Notes under the pieces: generated by a model
The model's database searches: none
The model's input: only the letters and a program-made list of their open reading frames with translations
Told to the model about the DNA's origin: nothing
Position numbers and translations under genes: made by a program
In this document: one piece after another, positions 1 through 8,819 of the stretch
Numbering within the stretch: position 1 is the stretch's first letter
Layout: each line of letters begins with the position of its first letter
Source: Nitrososphaera sp.
GTDB taxonomy: Archaea; Thermoproteota; Nitrososphaeria; Nitrososphaerales; Nitrososphaeraceae
NCBI RefSeq assembly: GCF_013388945.1
Contig: NZ_JACAEH010000021.1
Location: 95,309 to 159,308 of the forward strand
DNA: 64,000 bases
Reading direction: 5' to 3'

Positions 1-112
1 GCGGATCCGCTCCCGGTGGGGCCTCAACTCGCACACAGAGTAAGGGATACTTGAACCTGTACAGCGAACCTAAAATGCGATGGCTGTGAGAGAGGACTGT
101 GGCGGCAGAGTC

Positions 113-244
113 TCAGCTGATGTCTGCCCGGGGGAGGGCAAAACACTTCATCATCTGCGATTCCTGCTTCTGGTGCGCGTCGTTCATACAGGCAAGGTTC
201 CTAGGCTCGTGCCCTTCATGCAGGAGCCGGAGGCTGTCGCGCAT
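113..244 (-). CDS. Small ORF (43 aa, MRDSLRLLHEGHEPRNLACMNDAHQKQESQMMKCFALPRADIS), hypothetical
   Basis: Begins 7 nt after the stop of the upstream dehydratase gene on the same strand; complete ATG-to-TGA frame; below the ORF-track length cutoff. Confidence 0.45.
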   Translation of the reverse strand: MRDSLRLLHEGHEPRNLACMNDAHQKQESQMMKCFALPRADIS

Positions 245-250
245 GCAGGT

Positions 251-544
251 CTATGCGCCGTAGATCTCGTTTATCTTTCTTGCAAGCGCCACGTCGTAGG
301 TGCTTATCTTGTTGCCGATGTCGTGCGTGACAAGATTTATGGTGACGCGGTTGTACACGTTTGACCACTCGGGGTGGTGCTCCATCCGCTCGGCCTCTAT
401 GGCGACGCGTGTCATGAACGCAAAGGCCTCTGAAAAGTCGCCAAACTCGCAAGTCCTTGCCAGCTTGCCGCCAGAGACGGACCAGCCCTTCAGGCCGGAC
501 AGCTCTTTCTCAAGCTCCTTCTTTGAAAGTTCCCGGCGTTCCAT
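251..544 (-). CDS. Pterin-4a-carbinolamine dehydratase
   Basis: Family-typical motif AERMEHHPEWSNVYNRVTINLVTHDIG. Confidence 0.92.
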   Translation of the reverse strand: MERRELSKKELEKELSGLKGWSVSGGKLARTCEFGDFSEAFAFMTRVAIEAERMEHHPEWSNVYNRVTINLVTHDIGNKISTYDVALARKINEIYGA

Positions 545-565
545 GCGTCTTTTTCAGGGGCGCGC

Positions 566-1975
566 CTAATACGCTTTGCCCGCAAAAAATCCGCGGAACC
601 TGCCGTACGCGACCGCGCCTGCAATTCCAAGCGACGCCGCAAGTGCAGCTACCGGGAATTCGGGCACGACCTGTATGCTTGACTGGACGGACTCGTTTGT
701 GGCGTTTATCTTTTCCACGCTGACTGTGAACGAGCCCTGCGCGTCAAAGTTGACGTCCTGCGAAGACAGGCCTTCCGGCGTCGTCGAGCCGCCGCTCCTT
801 GATAGCTCGTTGCCGGCGTTGTCCCTTATCACAAGCTCGTACGTGGCTGCAGACACGGGGCTGCCCTGCTTGTCGGTTATCCTGACGCCAAAGGGAATCG
901 CCTGCTGCGGGAATATCTCCTCGGGGATGGTGAGGCTGACAGAATAGTTGGCAGACTCTGATGCCACCTGCATCACCTTTACCTCGCTTTCAGGATCGGG
1001 CGGGCTGAGCGCAAACACCGCTGCTTCAGGCGAGGCGTTGTCGGCCTTTATCCTGCCCTGCAGGTCCTCGAGGTTCTTCCTTGATATCGTAAAGTGTACT
1101 ACTGTCTCTTCCTCGCCATAGTTGTCGACAAACACTGGCACGCCAAAGCCATTGACAGTGCCTTTTAGCGACTCGCGGTCAAAGTCTGAAAGCTCTTTTG
1201 GTATGAACACTTCAGTGTGGAGCATTCCTATCCTTGTCGGCATGTCAGACTGCCAGTCAAAGGGCATGGAAAAGCTGATGGTCTTTGTCGCGTCGTCATA
1301 GTCAGACTCTGAAATAGCGCCGTAGTAGTTGCGCACCATTATGCTCTGGCTGCCAACCGGTATGGTCTCTTCCCTGCCCGGAGTTACCCAGATGTCGTAC
1401 TGCAGAGGCGGATCAACAAGAGTACGAGGACTCTTCTCAGTCCAGATTTCTATGAACAGGTTGTACAGGCCAGGTTCTGTGAACACAGGGCCTTCGACCA
1501 CTATGGGCTCGCCCCTGTTCCACACGCCGCCAAATATAGGCTCGGGATAGCCATAAGCCGTGACTTCTGCCGTGTCCTTGGGGACTATTTTCAGCTCGAC
1601 ATTGCCGTCTGGGTCGTAAAAGAATCCCTGGCCGCCGTACGAGTCGCCGCCACCGCCGGCGACGCTCTTTATCGGGATCTCGACGCCGTCCTTCTTGAAG
1701 AAGAACCTGTACGTGACTTCCTTGAAGTTCTCGTTTGTAGCCTCGTCAAAGAACCTTGCATTGATGAACACCGGCTCGCCGGCCGACGTCACGACCGGAG
1801 GGTCGAGCTTGACAAACATTGTGGCCTTCTTGCCTGAAAAGTCTGCAGAAGGAGCCTGCATGCCTCCGTGGGCAAACGCACCCGGCAGCGCCGGGATGGC
1901 AAGCATCATTGTTGCAAAAAATCCGAATGCAAAAACCGCGCGCAGGGAACTTCTCCCCATCGGGGTTGAAAACAT
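566..1975 (-). CDS. Secreted/surface protein with signal peptide and C-terminal PEFPVA-TM-basic tail
   Basis: N-terminal hydrophobic leader; C-terminus VVPEFPVAALAASLGIAGAVAYGRFRGFF. Confidence 0.8.
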   Translation of the reverse strand: MFSTPMGRSSLRAVFAFGFFATMMLAIPALPGAFAHGGMQAPSADFSGKKATMFVKLDPPVVTSAGEPVFINARFFDEATNENFKEVTYRFFFKKDGVEIPIKSVAGGGGDSYGGQGFFYDPDGNVELKIVPKDTAEVTAYGYPEPIFGGVWNRGEPIVVEGPVFTEPGLYNLFIEIWTEKSPRTLVDPPLQYDIWVTPGREETIPVGSQSIMVRNYYGAISESDYDDATKTISFSMPFDWQSDMPTRIGMLHTEVFIPKELSDFDRESLKGTVNGFGVPVFVDNYGEEETVVHFTISRKNLEDLQGRIKADNASPEAAVFALSPPDPESEVKVMQVASESANYSVSLTIPEEIFPQQAIPFGVRITDKQGSPVSAATYELVIRDNAGNELSRSGGSTTPEGLSSQDVNFDAQGSFTVSVEKINATNESVQSSIQVVPEFPVAALAASLGIAGAVAYGRFRGFFAGKAY

Positions 1976-2068
1976 CTCAAGCGTATTTTTCCCGCGCCGT
2001 ATATAATCCTAATTTAGTTTCGCCAGTCGCTTGCAATTTATAAGGCCAGACAATCTTGCAAGAATAGC

Positions 2069-2143
2069 GGGCAAGTGGTCTAGCCTGGTTATGATACCGC
2101 TCTTACACAGCGGTGGTCGTTGGTTCGAATCCGACCTTGCCCA
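2069..2143 (+). tRNA. tRNA-Val (TAC)
   Basis: Acceptor GGGCAAG/CTTGCCC + A; anticodon loop CTTACAC; T-arm GGTTCGAATCC. Confidence 0.93.
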
Positions 2144-2196
2144 CTTTCTCGTCTTACAATCGGTAGGTTTACATCCCGAGCCGCCGTCGCGCGCAT

Positions 2197-2634
2197 GTGG
2201 CCCGGACCAGAATCATTGCCGGCGACAGGATAGCCGGCGCGATAGCAAGATTCCAGTCAAACATAAAGAAGAGCTGGTGCGCCTGCGTCGACTCGTCGAT
2301 TCCCGCTTTTTCGATGAGCGGCGAGATAAAGAAGGGCTATGTTGCTGCAAAAGGGCGCGGCGTCAAGATACGGTATGTCACAGAGATAACTGCAGATAAC
2401 CTGCCGCACTGCGAGGAATTAATGCGGTTTGTTGAGCTGCGCCACCTCGACGGCGTGAGGGGAAGTTTTGCAGTCAGCGAGGGCGAGTTTGTGGCCGGCA
2501 TCTCTGGCAGGTCTCGCCTCGAAAAACTCGTGTACAGCGACGTGCCAGAAGTGGTAGAGCACCAGCAGGACATCTTTGAGACGCTCTGGTCTGCAAGCAC
2601 GCCTGCAAAAGAGCGGATAAAGCAGCTGAAATAG
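2197..2634 (+). CDS. Stand-alone sensory-type domain resembling the N-terminal domain of Nitrososphaera histidine kinases (no kinase module)
   Basis: Motifs GVKIRYVTEITADNLPHCEELMRFVELRHLDGVRGSFAVSE and VVEHQQDIFETLWSASTPAKERI recalled from AOA sensor proteins; ends without HisKA/HATPase; start codon uncertain. Confidence 0.6.
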   Translation: MARTRIIAGDRIAGAIARFQSNIKKSWCACVDSSIPAFSMSGEIKKGYVAAKGRGVKIRYVTEITADNLPHCEELMRFVELRHLDGVRGSFAVSEGEFVAGISGRSRLEKLVYSDVPEVVEHQQDIFETLWSASTPAKERIKQLK

Positions 2635-2655
2635 CCGCTCATTGTATAACCGCGC

Positions 2656-2841
2656 ATGCCAGTAATTCAGGTGACAATGAGCCAGGGCAGGACTGTAGAG
2701 CAAAAGCGCGAGCTTGTAAAGGTCCTGACAAGAGAAACTGCGCGGATACTGAATACAAAGGAGGAAGCCATCCGGATATTGATCTACGAAGTGCCGAAGG
2801 AAAACTGGGGCAACGCCGGCGTCCTCGGACTTGACATGTGA
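2656..2841 (+). CDS. 4-oxalocrotonate tautomerase family protein
   Basis: MPVIQVTMSQGRTVEQKRELVKVLTRETARIL, Pro-2 tautomerase N-terminus, 61 aa. Confidence 0.92.
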   Translation: MPVIQVTMSQGRTVEQKRELVKVLTRETARILNTKEEAIRILIYEVPKENWGNAGVLGLDM

Positions 2842-3378
2842 TCACCGGCGCCTGTCTGCTATTACCACGACGGTCCCGCCGATGAGCACCATGATGCCGG
2901 CGATGATGATTGCAAGGCCTGCAAGCACGCCACTGAATATCTGCGTGTCGATATCCTGCTCGCCAACGCCGGGTATCGCCCCAAACAGAACGTCGACTGT
3001 GGTGTCAGAGCCGCTCTGGTTGGTTATGACAAGCTGGTACATGCCCGGGACGGTGGGGTCTGTCGCCTGCGACATCGCCTCGGTAAACGTCGTTCCAAAT
3101 ATCTGGTCGCCGTCGGGGTCAAGCACCCTTGCGTTCATCTCGATGCCGCTGCCGCCGGATATGACTATTGTAAGAGGCTTGCTCGTGTCGGCGACTCCAA
3201 GCGTGACTGTCACGTCCTGGCCGGCGCCTAACGCCCTTCCCTGCAAGATTGTTGTGCGCTTCTGTATCTCTGTCGCAAGAGGCAGCGCCCAGACTACGGT
3301 GAGCACCAGGCCTGCGATGAATATCACGCCGCCTGCGATGAGCACGTAGTGGCCTCTTTTCAACAAGGATATCTGCAA
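2842..3378 (-). CDS. Two-TM membrane protein, hypothetical
   Basis: N- and C-terminal TM helices with an extracytoplasmic beta-rich middle. Confidence 0.7.
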   Translation of the reverse strand: MQISLLKRGHYVLIAGGVIFIAGLVLTVVWALPLATEIQKRTTILQGRALGAGQDVTVTLGVADTSKPLTIVISGGSGIEMNARVLDPDGDQIFGTTFTEAMSQATDPTVPGMYQLVITNQSGSDTTVDVLFGAIPGVGEQDIDTQIFSGVLAGLAIIIAGIMVLIGGTVVVIADRRR

Positions 3379-3408
3379 TCCATCTGTTATTAACCTAGTG
3401 AATCTTGC

Positions 3409-4758
3409 TTACGCGGAAAACTTCTCTAGTATTCTTGCCATGCACTTCGTGCACTTGTTCAAAAGGTCGATTCGCGCAAACTCGTTTGGCGAGTGGATCC
3501 TTGCAAACAGGTACGTGCTTCCGACAGAGATGCACGGCGCCTGCAGCACCTTGACAAACGAGTACATCGGGCCGGTGCCGGCAGACGACACGCTTGTCAC
3601 CGAACTTCCAAACGACTCTTCTGCCGCCTCTTGCACCATCTTCACAAATGGGTCTGAAAGCGGCGTCCTAGCGGCCGCCTCGCCGTGGATGAACCTCACC
3701 TCGATGTCGGAAAATCCCTTGTCCTTCAGGTGCTTTTTCAGCCGCGCAAGCTGCTTTTCAGGAACCATGCCGGGTATGAGCCTAAAGTCTATCTTGACCC
3801 GCGCCTTTGCAGGGAGCACGGTCTTTGCACCTTCCCCGATGTAGCCGGAGTCAAAGCCGGCGATGTTGCAAGTAGGCATCCCTACAAGCGCCTTTTTCAC
3901 GCCGGTGCCCTTGGCGTTGTTCACGAATTTTTTGACGCCATACTCCTGCTTGAACTCCTGCACGTCAAACGGCTCCTTTGCAATCGCCGCAAGCTCTTGC
4001 TTTGTAAACGGCCTTGCCTCCCGGTACCAGTCCTTTATCAGGACCCTGCCGTTTTTGTCGCGCATGGTCGAAAGCGCCTGCACCAGGCGCCATGCGGGGT
4101 TTTCAATGAGGACTGCCAGGCTAGAGTGCGCGTCCCTCACGGGGCCTGACGCCAAAAGTTCAACATACAGCAGTCCTTTCATGCCAAGCGATATCACCGG
4201 CCTCTCCTTTGCGTCGACGTAGCCGAATTCCCATATCACGCCGTCGCACGCAAGTTTTTCTTTGTACTTTTCAAGGTACTGCTCGACGTGCACGCTGCCG
4301 ATTTCTTCCTCGCCTTCGACCATGAACTTTACATTGCACGGCACGTCGCCGGTTGACTTCAGGCAATACTCGACTGCCTTTATCCTGGTTATCAGCTCGC
4401 CCTTGTCGTCTGCCGAGCCACGCCCAAAGATCTTGTTGCCGTCGACCTTGCCGGAGAACGGGTCGTCGTCCCACAGTTCCACCGGGTCTTCTGGCTGCAC
4501 GTCATAGTGGTTGTAAAACAACAGCGTCTTTGTCGGGTTTGCCCTCGACCTCACCTCGCCGTACACTATGGGCGGGATTGTCTTGTCGTCCAGGTACAGG
4601 ACTTCGGAATTTATCCCGGACCTCTGCATCATCGACGCCACGAGGTTTGCGCACTCGACGAGGCCTGTCTTTTTTGCAGACACGCTCGGCTGCTTGATGA
4701 GCGCCTGCAGGTCGGAAACGAGGCCGTCCATGCCGGCGTCGACGAGGGAGTCTATCAA
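3409..4758 (-). CDS. M20 family metallopeptidase/dipeptidase
   Basis: NHYDVQPEDPVELWDDDPF, GRGSADDKGE, EGEEEIGS motifs. Confidence 0.93.
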   Translation of the reverse strand: MIDSLVDAGMDGLVSDLQALIKQPSVSAKKTGLVECANLVASMMQRSGINSEVLYLDDKTIPPIVYGEVRSRANPTKTLLFYNHYDVQPEDPVELWDDDPFSGKVDGNKIFGRGSADDKGELITRIKAVEYCLKSTGDVPCNVKFMVEGEEEIGSVHVEQYLEKYKEKLACDGVIWEFGYVDAKERPVISLGMKGLLYVELLASGPVRDAHSSLAVLIENPAWRLVQALSTMRDKNGRVLIKDWYREARPFTKQELAAIAKEPFDVQEFKQEYGVKKFVNNAKGTGVKKALVGMPTCNIAGFDSGYIGEGAKTVLPAKARVKIDFRLIPGMVPEKQLARLKKHLKDKGFSDIEVRFIHGEAAARTPLSDPFVKMVQEAAEESFGSSVTSVSSAGTGPMYSFVKVLQAPCISVGSTYLFARIHSPNEFARIDLLNKCTKCMARILEKFSA

Positions 4759-4798
4759 CAGGCGTTAACATTTTGGCTGCGGAAATAAAGGTTGCTTT

Positions 4799-5221
4799 TC
4801 AGGGCGACACGCTTACCGTGCCCAGCATCCACGGCCACGGCTCCGTGTGTACGTGGTATTCGCCGGCTTTGCCAAACGTGCACCCAAACGACTCGCCCGG
4901 TCCGACGAGCTTTTCAGTCCCTGACGGTGTGACGTTTGCACTGTAACCCTGGGAGGGCTCGCATGCAGGCTCGATGACTATGTTGACGGCCACGACTTCC
5001 TTGTTTTCCCACAATACAAAGTCGCCGGCCTCTATGGACGCCGTGGCAGGCTCAAAGTTTGCCTCTGCCGCGGACGCGCCCTCCGGGATGGTTACTGCCT
5101 GCCCTTTCATAGAAGCTATCCTGTAGATTGGAGGCTCGTCGGCCCAGATGGCAAACACCGCGATAAACGCCGCCCCTGCGACAAGGCCTGCTGCAACCGG
5201 CGCGGCAACGTGCACAGTCAT
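4799..5221 (-). CDS. Membrane-anchored cupredoxin-like protein
   Basis: N-terminal TM; cupredoxin-like C-terminal half (GDFVLWEN...GCTFGKAGEYHVHTEPWPWMLGTV). Confidence 0.7.
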   Translation of the reverse strand: MTVHVAAPVAAGLVAGAAFIAVFAIWADEPPIYRIASMKGQAVTIPEGASAAEANFEPATASIEAGDFVLWENKEVVAVNIVIEPACEPSQGYSANVTPSGTEKLVGPGESFGCTFGKAGEYHVHTEPWPWMLGTVSVSP

Positions 5222-5259
5222 GATGCAAGGAATAAAGTAATGAACTTTTGTCCAGACAC

Positions 5260-5412
5260 TCAGGAGTCTGGCACGTTGAGAGTTATCCTGTCGTGGTAGC
5301 CGTAATAGATGTCAAGCCGCCTCTCTACGTCTGCAAACGCATAGTAGGCTACAAACACCGAAAATATGAGCGCCAGGATGGCAGGTATCAGGAGGAAAAG
5401 AAGCGCCGACAT
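5260..5412 (-). CDS. Small single-TM protein (50 aa, MSALLFLLIPAILALIFSVFVAYYAFADVERRLDIYYGYHDRITLNVPDS)
   Basis: Complete ATG ORF filling the gap between two minus-strand genes; strong TM helix; below ORF-track cutoff. Confidence 0.6.
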   Translation of the reverse strand: MSALLFLLIPAILALIFSVFVAYYAFADVERRLDIYYGYHDRITLNVPDS

Positions 5413-5456
5413 GCGGTACGCTTGCACGCCCGCAAATAAAAATTCATCTCCGGCTG

Positions 5457-5663
5457 TCAGGGGACGGGTATTCCGCCAAACAGGATTATCATCAGGACTA
5501 TAGCAATGACCACGGCTATTATGAGCGGTATCAGGAACCTAAAGATGGCAAGCGCGACTATCACTATTGCCGCTATTATCAGGAGGCTCATGGTCGAGCC
5601 TTCAAACGGCAGAATGTCCACCATCGCGACAAGCGACAGGATGAGCACCGCAAGCGAAAGCAT
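5457..5663 (-). CDS. Small hydrophobic membrane protein
   Basis: Two TM segments, 68 aa. Confidence 0.65.
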   Translation of the reverse strand: MLSLAVLILSLVAMVDILPFEGSTMSLLIIAAIVIVALAIFRFLIPLIIAVVIAIVLMIILFGGIPVP

Positions 5664-5783
5664 GGCTTTTGCGGCACTTCACAGTTATGTCATTTAGCCA
5701 TTATGTAGGTCAGCTCTGGTATCTTGACCCGGCGGCGCCTCAAAACTGAACTATTTATAACCATCCAAGCTTTTTTCACCCTC

Positions 5784-7886
5784 ATGTCCAACTCGATCTT
5801 CTTCTCGCCCAAGTCGATAGCAGTCATCGGGGCCTCTGAAAAACCCGGAATCGGCAAGACCATATTTTCCAACATTGCAAAGCACTTCAAGGGAACGATA
5901 TACCCCATAACCCCTTCAAACCCGACGGTGGGCGGGCTTCAGGCCTACAAGAGCGTGCTAGACGTGCCTGCGAGCATCGACCTTGCAGTGGTCGCCGCGC
6001 CTAGCAGGTTCACGCCTGCAGTGATGGAAGAGGTCGGCAAGAAGGGAATCAAGGGCGCAATCATTGTCTCCGCCGGCTTCAAGGAAGTAGACGAGGTCGG
6101 CGCAAGGCTTGAAAAAGAAGTGGGCGAGATTTCAAAGAAATACGGAATCCGCGTAATCGGCCCTAACTGCCTTGGCATCATGAGCCTGTCAAAGAGCAAC
6201 ATGATGAACTCGACGTTCTTGAAGATAACGCCCAAGCAGGGCAGCATCGCGCTCGTCTCGCAGAGCGGCGCCATCTGCGCAGCCACAGTAGAGGACGCCG
6301 AGGCGCAGAACATCGGCTTTTCTAAAGTGATAAGCATGGGCAACAAGGTCGACATGGACGAAAGCGACGTGCTCGAGCTCTTGGCAGAGGACGAGGACAC
6401 GCGCGTGATTGTCATGTACCTTGAGGACATCCGCAACGCCCGGCGCTTCATGGACATCGCAAGGCGCATAACGACTGAAAAGAAAAAGCCGATAATCGTG
6501 CTAAAGTCGGGAAGGACCGCAGAGGGCGCAAAGGCAGCAGCGTCGCACACGGGCGCACTTGGAGGCTCTGACGCAAACTACGAGGCGGCGTTTGCCCAGT
6601 GCGGCGTCATCAGGGTGGACACGATGGGCGAGCTGTTCGACCTTGCCACAGCGTTCTCAAAACAGCCGCTGCCCGAAGGAGGTGTGGTCATAGTGTCAAA
6701 CGCCGGTGGCCCTGCCATCATCTCGACTGACGCCTGCTCAAAATACGGCCTAAAGATGGCAGACATATCGTCAATCCGCGATGAAATCGCAAAGGTGATA
6801 CCCGCGTACGGCTCGCCCCGCAACCCTGTGGACATCGTGGGCGACGCGGATTTCAACAGGTTTGACCAGGTGCTCTCGCTTGTCCTTGCGCACCCTGCAG
6901 TAGGCTCAGTCGTTACGATGTGCACGCCTTCTGCAACGCTAAACTACGACGACTTGGCGCGCGTGCTTGTAAAGATGTCTGCCAAATACCCGAACAAGAC
7001 CATGCTTGCGTCGCTCATGGGGCTTGCAGAGGGCGTGGAAAACCGCGCGATAATGTCTGAAGGCGGCGTTCCCTACTATTTGTATTCAGAGCCTGCGATA
7101 AGGACGCTCAAGGCCATGTACGAGTTCAAGGCATGGGTCGACGGCGCCAGGACAAAGGCGAGTACCCTGCAGTTCTCAAAGGACAAGCAAAAAGTCAAAA
7201 CGATATTTGACGAGGTGAAAAAGCAGGGCAGAAAGAACCTGCTCGAAGAAGAGGGCTATGAAGTATTGAAGGCGTACGGATTCCCGACGCCAAAGAGCAT
7301 CCTTGGCGCGACGGAGGAAGAGTGTGTCAAGGCCGCAAAAGAAATCGGCTATCCTGTTGTCATGAAGATAGCGTCGCCGGACATCATACACAAGTCAGAC
7401 GCGGGCGGCGTGCGCGTCGGCATAAAGGGCGACGACGAGCTTCGCGCGGCGTTTAGGGCAATAATTGAAAGCGCCAAAAAGTACAAGGCCGACGCGAAGA
7501 TAAAGGGCGTGCTTGTGCAGGAGATGGTCAAGGGCGCAAAAGAGACCATCCTTGGCGCAAGCCAGGACCCGACCTTTGGGCCTGTTATAATGTTCGGGCT
7601 TGGCGGCATTTACGTTGAGGTATTGAAGGACGTGGTGTTCCGCGTGGCGCCAATCGACGAGAGGGAGGCTGCAAAGATGGTCGGCTCGATAAAGACAATA
7701 AAGCTCTTGCAGGGGGTCAGGGGCGAAAGGCCATCTGACATGAAGGCTATTGCAGATTCATTGCAGCGGCTGTCGCAGCTGGTCGTCGACTTTCCCGAGA
7801 TAAAGGAGTTTGACATAAACCCGCTCCTTGTGCTCGAAGAAGGCAAGGGCGCCAGGGTTGTAGACGCCAGGATAATCCTGAGCTAG
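5784..7886 (+). CDS. ADP-forming acyl-CoA synthetase (candidate 3-hydroxypropionate/4-hydroxybutyrate-CoA ligase of the HP/HB cycle)
   Basis: MSNSIFFSPKSIAVIGASEKPGIGKTIFSN, SHTGALGGSDANYEAAFAQCG, C-terminal ATP-grasp VVMKIASPDIIHKSDAGGV; start moved to ATG 5784. Confidence 0.9.
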   Translation: MSNSIFFSPKSIAVIGASEKPGIGKTIFSNIAKHFKGTIYPITPSNPTVGGLQAYKSVLDVPASIDLAVVAAPSRFTPAVMEEVGKKGIKGAIIVSAGFKEVDEVGARLEKEVGEISKKYGIRVIGPNCLGIMSLSKSNMMNSTFLKITPKQGSIALVSQSGAICAATVEDAEAQNIGFSKVISMGNKVDMDESDVLELLAEDEDTRVIVMYLEDIRNARRFMDIARRITTEKKKPIIVLKSGRTAEGAKAAASHTGALGGSDANYEAAFAQCGVIRVDTMGELFDLATAFSKQPLPEGGVVIVSNAGGPAIISTDACSKYGLKMADISSIRDEIAKVIPAYGSPRNPVDIVGDADFNRFDQVLSLVLAHPAVGSVVTMCTPSATLNYDDLARVLVKMSAKYPNKTMLASLMGLAEGVENRAIMSEGGVPYYLYSEPAIRTLKAMYEFKAWVDGARTKASTLQFSKDKQKVKTIFDEVKKQGRKNLLEEEGYEVLKAYGFPTPKSILGATEEECVKAAKEIGYPVVMKIASPDIIHKSDAGGVRVGIKGDDELRAAFRAIIESAKKYKADAKIKGVLVQEMVKGAKETILGASQDPTFGPVIMFGLGGIYVEVLKDVVFRVAPIDEREAAKMVGSIKTIKLLQGVRGERPSDMKAIADSLQRLSQLVVDFPEIKEFDINPLLVLEEGKGARVVDARIILS

Positions 7887-8578
7887 AGCTTGCTTCCGCA
7901 CTCTTCGCAGAACAGCGCGCCGGCCTCGTTCTGGTAGCCGCACGACGCGCACTTTGCAGCCACTGCCTTGCCCGCAGAACTCAGGAGAATAATGTCGCCT
8001 ATCTTTGAGATGCCGTTCCAGTCGACGTCCTTGGTTCCAGACTCTGAAGCAATCTTGAGCGATATCTGGGCGTTCCCGCCGACCCTGTGCAGGCCAATCT
8101 TCTCTACCTTGCCAACAAGCATGGCCTCGCTGTCGTAGGCAGACATGCCCACCAGCTGGTCGATTGCAACGAAACCTTCGGCTGTGGGCACGGTTGATTG
8201 AGCAGGGGCCAGCTTTTCTGCAGCCTTTGGCTGGGCCTTTGCAGGCGCCTGCTGGCCCGGCGCTTCAAACTTGCGGTACTGCGCTATTGTGGCGCTGCAG
8301 GTCTTGCACTTGTACTCACCCTTTTCCACAAGCGTAACTCCCTCGCCGAGGTCCTCGTTTGGGCTCTCGTATTTCAGGGCCGGCGCGCCCTCGTACTCTT
8401 TTTCGCACTTGTTGCAGAAGTACTTCGTGAACCTGTCCTCGTCGAGCCTGCCGATGCCGGCAAGGAACAGCTCCGGGCCTCCAAGGTTTGCCATTTTCTG
8501 CTCGTCGTCTGTAACCCTTGCAATCGCAAATCCGCCCGAGCCGCGCAACTTTTTCTCGGCCATGTCTTCTGCCATCAT
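7883..8578 (-). CDS. Zinc-ribbon protein (two Cys4 modules, possible PRC-barrel-like middle)
   Basis: CNKCEKEY...CKTC and CASCGYQNEAGALFCEECGSKL. Confidence 0.75.
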   Translation of the reverse strand: MMAEDMAEKKLRGSGGFAIARVTDDEQKMANLGGPELFLAGIGRLDEDRFTKYFCNKCEKEYEGAPALKYESPNEDLGEGVTLVEKGEYKCKTCSATIAQYRKFEAPGQQAPAKAQPKAAEKLAPAQSTVPTAEGFVAIDQLVGMSAYDSEAMLVGKVEKIGLHRVGGNAQISLKIASESGTKDVDWNGISKIGDIILLSSAGKAVAAKCASCGYQNEAGALFCEECGSKL

Positions 8579-8663
8579 GATGACAGTTTGCCGCCTGCTA
8601 GTTATTTAAATCGTGCTTGTGCCAAATAGCATTAAATTATGCCGAGTGCGAGCGTAACTGCGC

Positions 8664-8754
8664 GGGCCCGTAGCTCAGCCAGGTAGAGTACCGGACTTTT
8701 AACTCACTCGAGAAAGAAATCCGGTTGTCTCGGGTTCGAATCCCGACGGGCCCG
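8664..8754 (+). tRNA. tRNA-Lys (TTT) with probable 17-nt intron in the anticodon loop
   Basis: Acceptor GGGCCCG/CGGGCCC; anticodon stem CCGGA...TCCGG encloses 24 nt (cttttaactcactcgagaaagaaa), 17 more than a 7-nt loop. Confidence 0.9.
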
Positions 8755-8819
8755 CTCACCTGATTGCAAAAACGGCAGAAACACGATGTTTTTAAGCTCA
8801 CGCCTGCAACCCTGCATGA

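Noticed and set aside
80-364. 94-aa plus-strand ORF at the window start
   Set aside because: Antisense to pterin dehydratase and the small ORF at 113-244; poor composition
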